DNA from: Zopfochytrium polystomum
Taxonomy: Eukaryota; Chytridiomycota; Chytridiomycetes; Chytridiales; Chytridiaceae
Assembly: GCA_025765615.1 (NCBI GenBank)
Contig: JAIVFJ010000106.1
Location: 157,841-221,840, forward strand
Direction of reading: 5' to 3'
DNA length: 64,000 nt
Under the pieces are notes generated by a model. That model was given only the letters and a program-made list of their open reading frames with translations, was not told where the DNA came from and searched no databases. Shown here piece by piece: positions 23,813 through 34,693 of this stretch (position 1 is the stretch's first letter; the number at the start of each line of letters is the position of its first letter). Both the position numbers and the translations under genes were made by a program.

Positions 23813-24182
23813 CGTGCCCTCAGCAATCCCAGCTCCAGCAGCACTGAACTTGTTCCTTACTCTTCCAGTACCACCACTGCAGCCATCCAAGGTCGTGGTT
23901 GGGCATTGGACGAGGTGGATATGGTCCTGGTTACTGCAGCACCCTCTGTCCTCCGTGCTTCCAACCTTCACCCATACACCTGCAATCTTTCCCCAGCAGC
24001 AGTAGTAACTTCCCCAACAGTTTCCACAGTCTCTCTTTCAAATGGGGCTGTCCCCAACGCCCACCTCGGATGATTACTCAAGGCTAGTTCAGTCAACCCA
24101 CTTTTCTGTTGGGCAAGGACGCAGTCAAGCCAGTCCAAGTTCTGGTCAAGCTCCTGTCACATGCTACCGCTGTGCCCAATTT
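23813..24182 (+). pseudogene. copia family E gag, C-terminal fragment with zinc knuckle
   Basis: A degenerate frame rich in Gln, Ser and Pro ends in GQAPVTCYRCAQFGD, the first half of a CCHC zinc knuckle. It breaks off at the GGTGAC shared with the inverted A1 LTR piece, one breakpoint of the large inversion. With 19,286-19,640 it forms one gag gene split by insertion of A3. Confidence 0.55.
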
Positions 24183-24289
24183 GGTGACAAAAAATGCACC
24201 AAATCCTCATCACAGTTGGTGCTCCCATGCACCACAGTGTGAGGTGTTGCTCCTGCACACTGCTTACTGCAAAAACCCAAAATCAAACA
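24183..24289 (-). mobile_element. 5' part of the 5' LTR of A1, displaced by inversion
   Basis: 107 bases matching, in reverse, the start of the 246-base A1 LTR (TGTTTGATTTTGGG.. versus TGTTAGATTTTGGG.. in the 3' LTR). They end at GTCACC, exactly where the LTR piece at 1,243 begins. Confidence 0.85.
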
Positions 24290-25138
24290 ACTTTTCCTGG
24301 TTTTGATGTGGTGCTCCAGAATGTGCTTCACGTCCCATCACTCAAGGTACCGCTCCTCTCTGTGTTGCATGTCCTCCAAGACCCAACTGCTGGGATGCTA
24401 TTCACTCAAGATTCTGTCTTTCTTCTTGATCTTGCTACCCTCGCATCTCAACACAGCATCAAGATTGGTGAACGACGTGACAGCCTTTACTATCTCATCC
24501 CAGTCCAGCACCCAGCTCCACAGAGGAAAATTTCAGTTGAGCCCATTGCCTACGCATCACCAGCAACTGCACGCCACCTATGGCTCCGACGGTTTGGCCA
24601 CATCCACCGAGAGCAAGTACGCGACACTTTCAGGTCTGGTGATGTCCACGGTGCTCCTGCTCCGCCAACAACAACATGCGAGCCTTGCCTCATTTGCGAT
24701 ATGGCAAAGATGCGCCGGCAACACCTCATGGCCAAACCTTGTTTTGATTTTGCCCCACTGCAGATGCTGTGTACCGACCAAACTGGAAAGATCAGTACAC
24801 GTTCTCTTGATGGTTCCAACTACTTTGAAGTTATTTTTGACTATGCCACAGGCTATACTTGGGTCAACACTGTCGCTCGCACAGCAGGCGTCACTCAAAG
24901 AATAATTGATCCCATTGATTTTGAAGGGCAACTCTTTCCCACTCATCAAACACTATTTGTACGGGCAGACAACCTCGGTCTTAACACTCAGCGATTTTAG
25001 GCCTACTGTATCAACCATCAATCTCCCATTGTCTTTCAGGCTTCTGTCCCTTATGTCAAGGAGGGTGATGGTGTTGCAGAAAATGCCATCAAGGTCATCA
25101 CCCACATTGCTTCCTGTCTCCTGATCGAAGCCTGGATT
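24290..25138 (+). pseudogene. copia family D: end of protease and integrase
   Basis: The frame shows FDVVLQNVLHVPSLKVPLLS, a typical end of a copia protease domain, then GAG-pre/zinc motifs (HLWLRRFGHIHREQ, CEPCLICDMAKM) and the start of the integrase core (LCTDQTGK, then YFEVIFDYATGYTWV). It is open to 25,000 and continues in another frame with VPYVKEGDGVAENAI, where the catalytic Glu would lie. It is cut by the C2 LTR at 25,139. Confidence 0.8.
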
Positions 25139-26360
25139 TGTTGAGATTTGACCCACGGGGTACACTACGCCTGTTACTGATGATCCCTTTGAGAACTCCA
25201 TCCAATCACATTGGATGGGGTGTTTGAAGGGCTCAGTAGATTCAATACTTGAATGGGGCGCTCGGAAGGGCTAATCTGTTCTCAATAAAAAGAGATAGGC
25301 AAAGGCGGCTGTTGTTCTAGCTTTGTTCATCCTACCGGTAGGAACAATGCAATTAGAACATGCACAAAAACGCGCAAACTACGCACTCTGCACATGTAAC
25401 ACAGCACAGCAAGCATGCAGAAGCAGTGTACCACTGCGCAGGCTCCGGAATTCCGCTCTCTGCACCGGAATTCCGCCCTTTTGCATCGGAATTCCGCTTC
25501 CTGATCTGGAATTCCTCTCTCTGCACCGGAATTCCGCTTCCTGATCTGGAATTCCAGCTTTCCTGCTGTGCTGTGCAATCTGAGCAATGCAACAGGCATT
25601 TAGGAATCAGGGATTGCACCAATCACTGCATTTCTAAAAATGAGATAAAAACTGAGCTCACCAGAGATTGCACCAATCATTGGATTTCTAAAAACAAGGA
25701 AAAAAGCGGCTTGTTTCCCAAACAAGCTTCCTGATTTGGAAACAACCAAACCAATTTACAAGCAACTGTTTCTCAAACAAGCTGTAAATTGGTTCCTGGT
25801 GGTACTCAGCCCAGACAAAGTGCTCAGCCCAAGGTGGTACTCAGCCCTGGCTGGTACTTAGCCCTAGGTGGTGCACAGCCCAGGCTGGTACTCAGCCCTG
25901 GGTGGTGCTCAGCCCAGGCTGGTACTTAGCCCTGGCTGGTGCTCAGCCCTGAGTGATGCCCAGCCCTGGGTGGTACTCAGCCCTGAATGGGTACTTAGCC
26001 CAGGCTGGGGGTTGGTGCTCAGCCTGTTTTATCTCATTTCTGTGGCCTGCTCTGTGCAGCCCACTTCTCCCTCTGTTTTCTGATGGCTCCAACCTGCAGG
26101 AGTATAAAAGCAGCAACCTCTCACAGAGATCAAGAAAAGGAATCCAACCCCCTCCTTGCTGCTTTGACAGAATCCAGTGCAAAACAAGCCAATCTCTCTT
26201 CCTCCATTTGCTCTCTCTTCCATCTCTGCCCACTCACTCCTCTCTCCTCTCTCCATCCTCTCACTCCTCTCCCTTTTCCATCATCACTGCTCTCTCTCTC
26301 TCTCTCTCTCTTCATCCCCACACAGACCAAGTCCCTCCAGTCCTGGGTGGGATTTCATCA
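25139..26360 (+). mobile_element. 5' LTR of copia element C2
   Basis: 1,222 bases, TGTTGAG..TTCATCA, with a TATAAAAG box at 26,103-26,110, the 20-bp CGGAATTCCG minisatellite (25,443-25,557), the GGTACTCAGCCC minisatellite (25,797-26,025), and a CT microsatellite (26,289-26,312). It differs from the 3' LTR at only a few positions plus two bases of the microsatellite, so the element is young. The left flank GGATT does not match the right flank of the 3' LTR. Confidence 0.92.
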
Positions 26361-26573
26361 CAAAGCTACCTACAAGCCGTCGGCCACATCTGTACGCTCG
26401 AACAGGGCCCTGCTGCTCTTACAAGAAAAGGGTTTCTGACTCTAAACAAGACCAACCTGTCTGTGAGCACCGGCTCACCAGCTACTTTAAGGCAACAAAG
26501 GGCTCTTGGCTCTCTACAAGAAAAGGGCTACCGCTCTAAACAAGTCCACTGATCCACCAAGCCGCTACCTAGC
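26361..26573 (+). other. 5' leader of C2
   Basis: About 0.2 kb between the LTR and the gag ATG. It contains two imperfect copies of a segment with CTACAAGAAAAGGG and CTCTAAACAAG (about 26,420-26,450 and 26,515-26,545). I recognise no primer-binding site. Confidence 0.6.
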
Positions 26574-29500
26574 ATGTCTTCTTCGACCCCCAAGGCTGTC
26601 CGCTTCTCTTCTTACGGCTACCAGGCTTGGGAACTGCATGTGGAAGAAGTCATCAAGCCGGTCATGGCATACAATCTTGTTGCCAGCTTCCTCAAGCCTG
26701 ATTACTTCGGTACGTTCAACGAGCACTGCACCAAGGTCGGCATCGGCGCTGCTCCTCCCAGTATTGGTTCTCCCCCTGAATCCTCTGCAACGGCGGAGGC
26801 CAAGGCTGCGTACAGTGAGATGTACCGTCTGCACCACGCTGCCCTGGACAAGTACCACACTGGTATACGCCAAGAACACAAGACCTACAGGGAGCTTGAG
26901 GCCCAACACGACAAGGCGGTTGCTACCCTCGACTCCTGCTCGCGCATCGAGGATGTGCGCTCCATGAATGCAGCAAACATCACCAACTGCGCTGATCGGT
27001 ACAAGTGGCTCAATGACAAGTACGCCCTGCAGGACCACACTGGTTCACAGCAGGACAAGTGGCTTGCGACTTACAGTCGTTTGGCAAAACCCAGAGACTC
27101 TGGTCCGGCAGTCCAGGAGTGGTACACCACTCTGACCACACTGGTCACGGATTGGCCGAAGCATTTCAAATGTACTGCCACCACTTGCAGGGGTGTGACA
27201 AACATCCTGCGTTCTGCCATCATCCACAAAGCAAGGGAAACGCTGCCTGGACATGAAATCTTCTCTGGCGTTCGTCAAAATCTTCTCAAGGGGCTGTCAG
27301 GCTACGCCAACACCAGCGATCTCGTCAAGGAGTTGACAAACTGCCACACGCTGTACCAGCAAAGCAAAGAGAAGAACAGCAGACACTCTACTCACCATGG
27401 CACTTCTGAGATGGAAACAGCTGCTTCAGCAAAGACCTCAGTGGCAACAAAGAAGCGCAAGATCGGTGAGGCACTCAACGGCAAGCCTACTTGTGACCTT
27501 CATGGAATCTGGGTCTCACACTCTCGCGAGGAATGCCTCAAGTTCCCTCACGGGAAGTCAGAGCCAGCTCGCCCTGCAAAGAAGGCCAAGGGCAAGCAGC
27601 CTGCACACGCCAAAGAAGCCAAGGCCACGCCAGCTGATTCCAAGAAAGCTACTGAGACTGCCAAGATTGCACGTGAGGTGGCTGCTAAAGAACACCACCA
27701 AGCCTCTTGCGCAGCCTCTGAGGATTCTCCTCCCCACAAATGCTACAGGATGGATACTCCACCACCGCCTACTGAAGCAGAAGACGTCGAAATGTTGGAG
27801 TTCAGTACTGAGGGTGCTGCGCGCCTTGCAGACACATCAGCTCTAGACGACTTTCTTTCAGTAGAAAGGGCACTTGCGGCACGGGAGTTTGAAATTGGAA
27901 CATGCCAGGCCGTTGAGGTGGAGGAGGAATTTGAAGTGGAACTCACAGTTACACTTCTTGACGGCAGAATGGATCCAGACTGGATCACTGACAACATTGT
28001 CTCAAACGTCGGCTACAAAGTGATGTACGAATCTGGACGTTTCCTCTACCGCAACGTCACCTACCGCCGCATCTATGAGACTGCGCTGATGGCAAGACTT
28101 GCTGGCGGCAACCCACACCAGGTCATCCTTGACTCTGGGGCTTCCAGGACAATGTCGCCTTGTGAAGAGCACTTCACAAACTTGCGGCCCACCTCCCAGC
28201 AGATCAAAACAGCTGACGGCTTTACAACTGCCACTGGAGTGGGCGACTTCACCCTGTTCGTTAACGGAAGAGCTCTCATCATGAGGAACTCGCTCTATGT
28301 GCCAGAGTTCTCAGACACTCTACTCTCAGTTCAGCAAATCGTGCGGCAGACAGGTCACAACGTGACTTTCACAGCAGACACAGCCCTATTGCACCCTCGG
28401 GTACATGGTTCAGACTTTACCATTGCTCACAGGGACACAGGAAATGTTTATGTTGTGGACCCTTCTCTTCTGACGGGACATACTGGTCTCGACAGGGCAG
28501 AACTTGGAAGGGACGCGCCGACTCCTTCGGGGGACGCCCCAGGTGAGTCGCAACAGCAAACTGCTCCTTTGCAAACTGCAACTCCAACTTTAAGTCAAAC
28601 TGACCCAGACCCTTTACCAAACCCTCAGAACATTGAAGCAGTCCGAGCTCTTCACAAGAAATTTGGTCACCTGTCTTTATCTTCTTTGAAGCGTACTTGG
28701 TCAAATCTGAATAAAGTTGGTCATTCATTTTTCCTCATTCATGACATTCCCTGCGTGACATGTGATGTTGGGAAATTGAAAGCTTCGCCTATCCACTCCA
28801 CTTCCAGACCAAACACCACACTGCTTGGTCGTTTACACACTGATGCTGTCCCACTGCCCGCACGTGGACACCATGGTGAAAAACATTGGCAACTGGTTGT
28901 GGAAGAGTCAACCCGTTGGCTTGACATTGAGTTCCTCAACTCTTTGTCCGACGCGCCCACAAGATTCCGGTCTACGATCGAAAGGTTTGAACAACAACAT
29001 GGCAAACATATCACATCTGTGCGCTGTGACAGGGGGGAAATCTTCAAAGATGGAGAATTCAAAACTTGGGCCAATACTCGGCATCCTCCTATTGTTTTAG
29101 AACCTAGTCCTGCATTCACCAAGGAATTCAATGGGCTGGTAGAACGTCAGGTCAACACTCTCAAAGACATGGCACACTGCATGCTCTTAGAGTCACGATT
29201 GCCCCACTCTTTCTTTGTGTATGCAGTCCGCTACGCAGCATACATCAAGAACAGGGTTTACCACTCTTACACTAAGAAAACACCTTATGAAGCTTGGTAC
29301 GGTGAAAAGCCAAATGTTGATCACATCCGCACCTTTGGCTGTTTGGTTATCCACCGTATCCCAAAGGAAAAGCGAACACTTAAACATCCTGACAAAGGGG
29401 CGCCAGGCATATTCTTAGGGTATAAAGGAAACACTCTTCCAGTAGTCTACGACTTGAAAACTCAGAGAATATCGGAACACTTCCATGTCTCCTTTCACGA

Positions 29501-31834
29501 AAATGTTTTTCCTGGCATTGTGCGGAACTGGAGACAGTTCCTTCATGACTCCCGCTTGAAGGAATGGGGACCAGTCCAACCCACAGCTCAGGATTTCCAA
29601 TATCTTTCCTCCTCGTTGCATACCCCCGCTATGTCCACTGATCCAGATGTGACACATCCTGACGCTCTGTTTGACTCACAAGAAGACGATGTACCACCTG
29701 CAGAATCACAGGGGGGAGATCTACAGCCGGGTATGCTATACGACGCTTCTGATTCTGAACCAGAGTCAATACCTGATGAACAGGAAATCCCTCCTAGGGA
29801 GCGCTCAACTTCCCCTGACATTCTAGCTTTGCCAGAGTCAACAGGGGAGGCAACAAATCCCCCAATCATACCACGAGAGCCATCAGGTTTACGTGACTAC
29901 CTGGCATTGAAGGCAAACCTTTGTAAACTACGAACAAAACCATCAATTGCCACAAGTCCTTCCACTTACAGTCGGAAAACACTCCGCGCTTTAACTGCAA
30001 GAATTCGTAAACTACGGATAGCACGGGGACAATTTCGTGAACTCTACCAAACGCTCAAAGCATACACTGTGCTTGAGCCGGAGGAAGTCACAGCATATCC
30101 AACAGAAAGGATCCACCAGCGGGACTTACCACCACTCCCTGCTTCACATAAAGAGGCCATGCGTTCTCCTTTTGCAAAGTATTGGAAGGCAGCTCAACTC
30201 TCAGAGATCAATTCGATCACATCAAAGCATGTCTGGGACTTAGTGGCTCGACCTAAAGGGCGTAAGATACTCAAGCCCAAATGGGTTTTTGCCTACAAGT
30301 TTGACAGTGAAGGGTACCTTGAACGCTTCAAGGCTCGCCTTGTTGGTCGGGGTTACACTCAGATCTTTGGTCAGGACTACAATGAGACCTTCTCCCCTGT
30401 CGTCCGCAGCTCCTCCATACGGGCAATCCTTGCTATCTCGTTGCTGTTTGACCTCATACTTGCAGGCCTTGATGTCGAAACTGCATACTTGAACGCCAAA
30501 CTGGACATTGAAAACTTCATGGAACAACCAGAAGGCTTTGAGATAAGTGGTGCAGACGGGATACTTCTTGTCTGTTTACTCAGGAAGAGTCTGTACGGAC
30601 TGCACCAGTCTGGTCGACAGTGGTACAAAACAATCCGCGACTTCCTAGTAGAAATTGGATTTACGCAATTGAAGACTGACCACTGTGTCTTTGTGCAAAG
30701 GCACCCTGATGGAAAGGTCAAGACCATCATCACTCTATACGTAGATGACATCCTCATCTTCAGTCACACTGAAGAAGAAATTGCCAAAATTCTTTCTCTG
30801 ATCAAATCAAAGTTCAAAATCCGCGAGGACCTCAACCCAAAAGTTGCTGTTGGCATTCAAGTTGAGAAAATCAAAGATGGAATCTTTATTGGACAGAAAA
30901 ACTACACACAGCATGTCTTGGAGGAAGCAAACTACTGGTGTGACGATGAAGGCTTACCTGTCAAAATCAAAGCAACTCCCATGTCCACGACATGGATGCA
31001 CGATGTGGACTCTGGAAAACTTCCACAAAAAGAGTCGGAATACTTCCGAAGCACACTCATGCAACTTGCTTACCTTGCAAACTTGACGCGCCCTGACATT
31101 GCGTATGCTGTGAATACACTTGCACAATACCAGTCCACTCCAACCCATTCAGATTCCCTTGCGCTTGACAGATTGCTGCGATATGTCCGCGCTACCTGGG
31201 ATCATGGACTTTTCTACCAAAAGGGAGACTCCCAGATGACATGCATCACCAATGCAACGCTCCCAGAGGTAGAGAAAGCTGCAGGGTATTTCTTACCCAG
31301 AGTGGGATGAACCACATGGCTACGCTGATGCCAGCTATGCTGAAGAGGATGGACGCAAGTCGAGGTCAGGGCATGTGTTCATGCTTTGCGGGGGTGCTAT
31401 TACATGGTACAGCAAGAAACAATCAGTTGTCGCTTTGTCCTCAACTGAGGCGGAATACTTCTCCCTTACTGAGGCCATCAAAGAGGCAATCTGGCTACGA
31501 ATGCTCTTCCAGGAGCTGGGTATGGATTTAAATAAGCCCACTACTGTTTTTGAAGACAATCGTTCAACCATAGCTATTGCTATGAATCCAATACACCATG
31601 GTCGGGTCAAACACTTTGACGTGAGGTTGCATTTCATACGGGACCACTTGGAGAAAAAGGAGGTTCAACTCATTCATTGCCCAACGGACAATGATGATTG
31701 CCGACCTTCTCACCAAAGCTCTTCCCGCAGCTCAACATGCAAAGCTTGCATCACTGATGGGAATTTGCAGTCTCGCCGACCTCCAAGGTGTAAGCGTGGT
31801 GCCCACGCTCAAATCAGCACAACGCTTAGTCTAA
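26574..31834 (+). CDS. copia gag-pol polyprotein of C2
   Basis: One frame of 1,578 codons (26,574-31,310) encodes a complete Ty1/copia polyprotein up to RNase H. Gag is followed by an aspartic protease (VILDSGASRTMS, Asp520), GAG-pre (HKKFGHLSLSSLKRTW, CVTCDVGKLK), integrase with catalytic Asp757, Asp819 and Glu857, the RT thumb and palm (PKWVFAYKFDSEG, LDVETAYLNAKLD) and YVDD at 1389-1392. RNase H continues in a second frame from about 31,290 (GAITWYSKKQ, LSSTEAEYFSL, EDNRSTIAIA) and in a third from about 31,685 to a stop at 31,832-31,834. Two frameshifts therefore break the last 180 codons. The rest is intact, and the LTRs are nearly identical, so the breaks are recent or are sequence errors. 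There is no sign of the intron seen in family A. Confidence 0.93.
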
Positions 31835-31976
31835 AGGCTCTCTCTGGCTTCTCCAGCTACACTTGTGGGTTCATGCAGGTTTTCACAAGTGTAGGGGGGT
31901 ACATGGGTGGGTTCGAGTCCCACTGCTTGGCTGGCATTGTTGGACAGCCATGTACTCCAGGAGAAACAGTTGCCCC
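31835..31976 (+). other. 3' untranslated part of C2 up to the A2 insertion
   Basis: Noncoding 3' tail of C2. It contains a chance polymerase III B-box-like GGTTCGAGTCCC, but no tRNA fold. Element A2 is inserted after GCCCC (31,972-31,976); the tail resumes at 38,496. Confidence 0.7.
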
Positions 31977-32215
31977 TGAAAGATTTCGTTGGGCTGGATT
32001 GTCTATGGGTTGTGCTGCTGTGGTGATGGGTGGAGTACACTACTGAAGGTGGTGGTGGTGGGGGGTTGATCTTGGCTTCTGTCAGTCTTGTGTTTGTCTT
32101 TATACAAAACTGTTACAAGGACCATCACTTGCAAAATGCTGCAAGTCATCCTTGCAGAGCAGTATCAGGTCAAAGCTCCTGCACACTGCTTACACCAAAA
32201 GACCCAAAACTAACA
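31977..32215 (-). repeat. 3' LTR of A2
   Basis: 239 bases, identical to the copy at 38,257-38,495. On the minus strand it reads TGTTAGTTTTGGG.. to ..TTTCA. GTAACAGTTTTGTATAAAG (minus-strand sense, around 32,116-32,098) combines the segment complementary to the primer-binding position with a TATA-like box. Confidence 0.95.
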
Positions 32216-32475
32216 CTCCCCCCTAAGCTGTGGGCAGGAGCAAAGGCCGGCACGGAGGAAAACCTTAAGCCATAGTCAACTTAAGGAAACCGTACACCGG
32301 AGAAAGAAGAATCACAAACAGGTATGACTGGCCATCGGATGGCAGAACAGAAAGGACAGACCACACTAGCAAAAATGGATGGGGGCACATATTGAACTTC
32401 AGAGGTAAAAGAAAATGAGTCAAAGTAATGAAAAAGAACAAAGAAGAAAACAACTTCACAGATAGAAAAAATGAA

Positions 32476-34194
32476 TCAGAGGAAAGAGAAGAAACAAAGG
32501 CCAATACGACTCAAATGGTATTCACTGAGAGCAGCTGAGAGAGATTTCGTCATATAGTCTGCAGGCTGTTCTCCTCCAGCAATCCACTCAAGCCGTACTA
32601 CTTTTTGTTTCACGAGTTCTCGAATATAATGATACTTTACCATGATATGCTTTGACCGATTGGTGTAAAGATCATTTGAACTGAGGTTGATCACACCGCT
32701 GTTGTCAGTGTAGATGACAAGAGGAGTGGGAGACGGAAGTTGAAGTGCTGAATAGAGTTGGGACAGTGCCTTAAGTTCTCGTCCCAGTTCAGACACCGCT
32801 ACATATTCAGCTTCCTGCGGTGACAGCATGACAGTGCTGCTTCGAACAGATGTCCAACTAATAGCTGTTCCTCCAAATAGAACATAGTAGCCAAGCTGTG
32901 ATTTCCCATCTGAGTGGACACCATGGGCAGCATCGGAGTAACCGGCTATATCTGTGCAGTTGCAAGAATAGAATAAACCATACTCACTAGTACTGTTGAG
33001 ATATTCGAGAACCCGAATAAGGATCTTCATGTGTTGCTTGCTAGGGTCCTTGCTGAAGGCACCAAGGTAGGAAACTGCTGGGGCAAGGTCTGGCCGCGTG
33101 TGTGTTGCAAGGTAGTTGATGCCGCCAAGGATTGCCTGGTACAGTCTCTGGTCTGCAGCTGCTTCGTCGATCCCACGTGGGTGAAGATTGAGACTACTGG
33201 GAAGGGCAGTTACTGCAGTGCGATTGTTGATAGTGTTGGCATGGCGTTGAAGTAATTCCTTGATATAGGCTTTCTGGTGCAAGAAGATTCCGTTGTGGCG
33301 GTGTTCCAGTTGCATATTGAGGATGGTTTTGATTGTTCCTATTTCGCGGAGCTTGTAACGAGATTTTAGCAGTGTGATGGCAAAGGTGATCTCCCCAGAA
33401 TCCCCAAAGAAACAAATATCATCAACATAGATGGCAATGAAAATGACTTTTCCATCCACTTGACGGAAGAGGATACAGGGGTCTGCTGTGCTTTGCTGAT
33501 ATCCATTCGACTTCAGGTGGCTAATCAGTTCTTGGTACCAACACCGGCCGGCTTGCTTGATACCATTAACAGCTCTCTTCAGTAGCCATACCTTGCCATC
33601 ACTGCGGTAGCCATCTGGCTGCTCCATGTAAATGGGCACATCAAGCATGCTGTTCAGGTACGCGTTGCTGATGTCGACAATAGCAGTGTGCCAGTTGTTT
33701 GCAGCCGCCATGGCAATGAGCCAACGAAGACTGTTGATTCGGACAACAGGAGAGTGAGTATTCCAAAAATCAATGCCATAACGTTGAGTGAAGCCCTTAG
33801 CCACAAGCCGTGCACGGAAGCGCTCAATGCTGCCGTCTGGTTTAAGTTTGACCTTATAGACCCATTTGTTCTGCACGACGTTGATGTTGGTGGGCCGTTC
33901 CACAACTTCAAAGGCTGCTAAAGTGCGAAGGGCATCGATCTCAGTCTGCTCTGCTGCAATCCACTCCTTGGACCATTTACCCAACATGGCTTCTGCACGA
34001 GTTTGGGGGTCGGGACATGTTGTGCTTGTGAGGTAGGTTTGCCCAGAACGCGTACGCTTGGCTGAGTTGTCAGGTGATGGTGAACGTGAATGTTGGTGAT
34101 GAGGAGGTGGTTCTGGTGGAGGTGGTTCTGGAGGTGGAGAAGCCTGTGAGGCATCCCTAGTGGGTGTGTCTGCCATTGTTTTATCTTGTAGGGA
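32476..34194 (-). CDS. reverse transcriptase-RNase H part of A2 pol (exon after the intron)
   Basis: An open frame of 566 codons from ATG 34,176, extendable six codons upstream to the predicted 3' splice site at 34,194/34,195. It starts with a Pro-rich linker (PPPEPPPPEPPP) and RSGQTYLTS, then the RT domain with VVQNKWVYKVKLKPDGS, AIVDISNAYLNS and catalytic YVDD (33,418-33,429), and RNase H with SPQEAEYVAVSELGREL and YTDNSGVINLSSNDLYTNRS. There is no ATG-led link to the integrase frame, so it needs splicing, reinitiation or a separate transcript. Splicing at 34,693/34,195 would fuse it in frame to integrase. Confidence 0.93.
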   Translation of the reverse strand, partial: SLQDKTMADTPTRDASQASPPPEPPPPEPPPHHQHSRSPSPDNSAKRTRSGQTYLTSTTCPDPQTRAEAMLGKWSKEWIAAEQTEIDALRTLAAFEVVERPTNINVVQNKWVYKVKLKPDGSIERFRARLVAKGFTQRYGIDFWNTHSPVVRINSLRWLIAMAAANNWHTAIVDISNAYLNSMLDVPIYMEQPDGYRSDGKVWLLKRAVNGIKQAGRCWYQELISHLKSNGYQQSTADPCILFRQVDGKVIFIAIYVDDICFFGDSGEITFAITLLKSRYKLREIGTIKTILNMQLEHRHNGIFLHQKAYIKELLQRHANTINNRTAVTALPSSLNLHPRGIDEAAADQRLYQAILGGINYLATHTRPDLAPAVSYLGAFSKDPSKQHMKILIRVLEYLNSTSEYGLFYSCNCTDIAGYSDAAHGVHSDGKSQLGYYVLFGGTAISWTSVRSSTVMLSPQEAEYVAVSELGRELKALSQLYSALQLPSPTPLVIYTDNSGVINLSSNDLYTNRSKHIMVKYHYIRELVKQKVVRLEWIAGGEQPADYMTKSLSAALSEYHLSRIGLCFFSFL

Positions 34195-34693
34195 CTTTGG
34201 AGGAATTAGTTATAACAGTCTCAGATATCCAACGCACAAAAGTAAGCAAGGATGAAATGCACAGGTGAGCCTTCCGCACGATGCTGGTCTGGGCTCCCCC
34301 CAGTACCCTATTGAGGTGAGGCAACCACTCCCCCATACACAGCTTGCCCTCAACGCTACCCCCCGCGTCTCGCCTGGGCACATCAGGAGAATAACTGTCT
34401 CCTGGTTGGTGCTCCTCACGGAATGGGCTCCCTGCTCAGGACTCCACCTCCTCTGACACAGGTCTGGGCCACACTAGCCTACGAGCTGGGGCTTCGGTTG
34501 TCGTGGGCCTTCGGTTGCTTCACATTGCCGGTCTACCCCCCGATCCGGTCTCCCTCAGTCACGCCTATAGTGCTCCCAATAAGGCCCACTGGAGATGACG
34601 TTAATTGCAGTAGCACGGAATCCAACCCATCATGCCGTCACCTCCAACACCAGAGCTGTACATCGTTATCTGATTCACTTTCGCTGTGCTTAC
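34195..34693 (-). other. candidate spliceosomal intron in pol of A2
   Basis: 499 bases on the minus strand between the INT and RT frames. The 5' splice site reads CAG/GTAAGC, and the 3' end reads TAACTAATTCCTCCAAAG/TCC with the branch-like AACTAAT at 34,205-34,211. Stops occur in all frames, and 499 is not a multiple of three. Splicing joins codon CAG of integrase to TCC-CTA-CAA-GAT-AAA-ACA-ATG of the RT frame in phase 0. The insides of the A1 and A2 introns are alignable but diverged. Confidence 0.75.

Noticed and set aside
27045..29869. Many antisense frames of 60-160 codons opposite the C2 polyprotein
   Set aside because: They mirror the coding strand, recur opposite C1 in the same places and have no recognisable domain.
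31870..31945. tRNA gene suggested by GGTTCGAGTCCC
   Set aside because: No A box at the right distance and no acceptor or anticodon stem; it lies in the 3' tail of C2.
34195..34693. Group I or II intron, hammerhead ribozyme or IRES in the INT-RT spacer of family A
   Set aside because: No group I core (P/Q/R/S) or domain V-like hairpin by eye, and CTGATG near the middle is not followed by GAAA. GT..branch..AG with phase-0 joining in two copies is a simpler account. Structure prediction was not possible.
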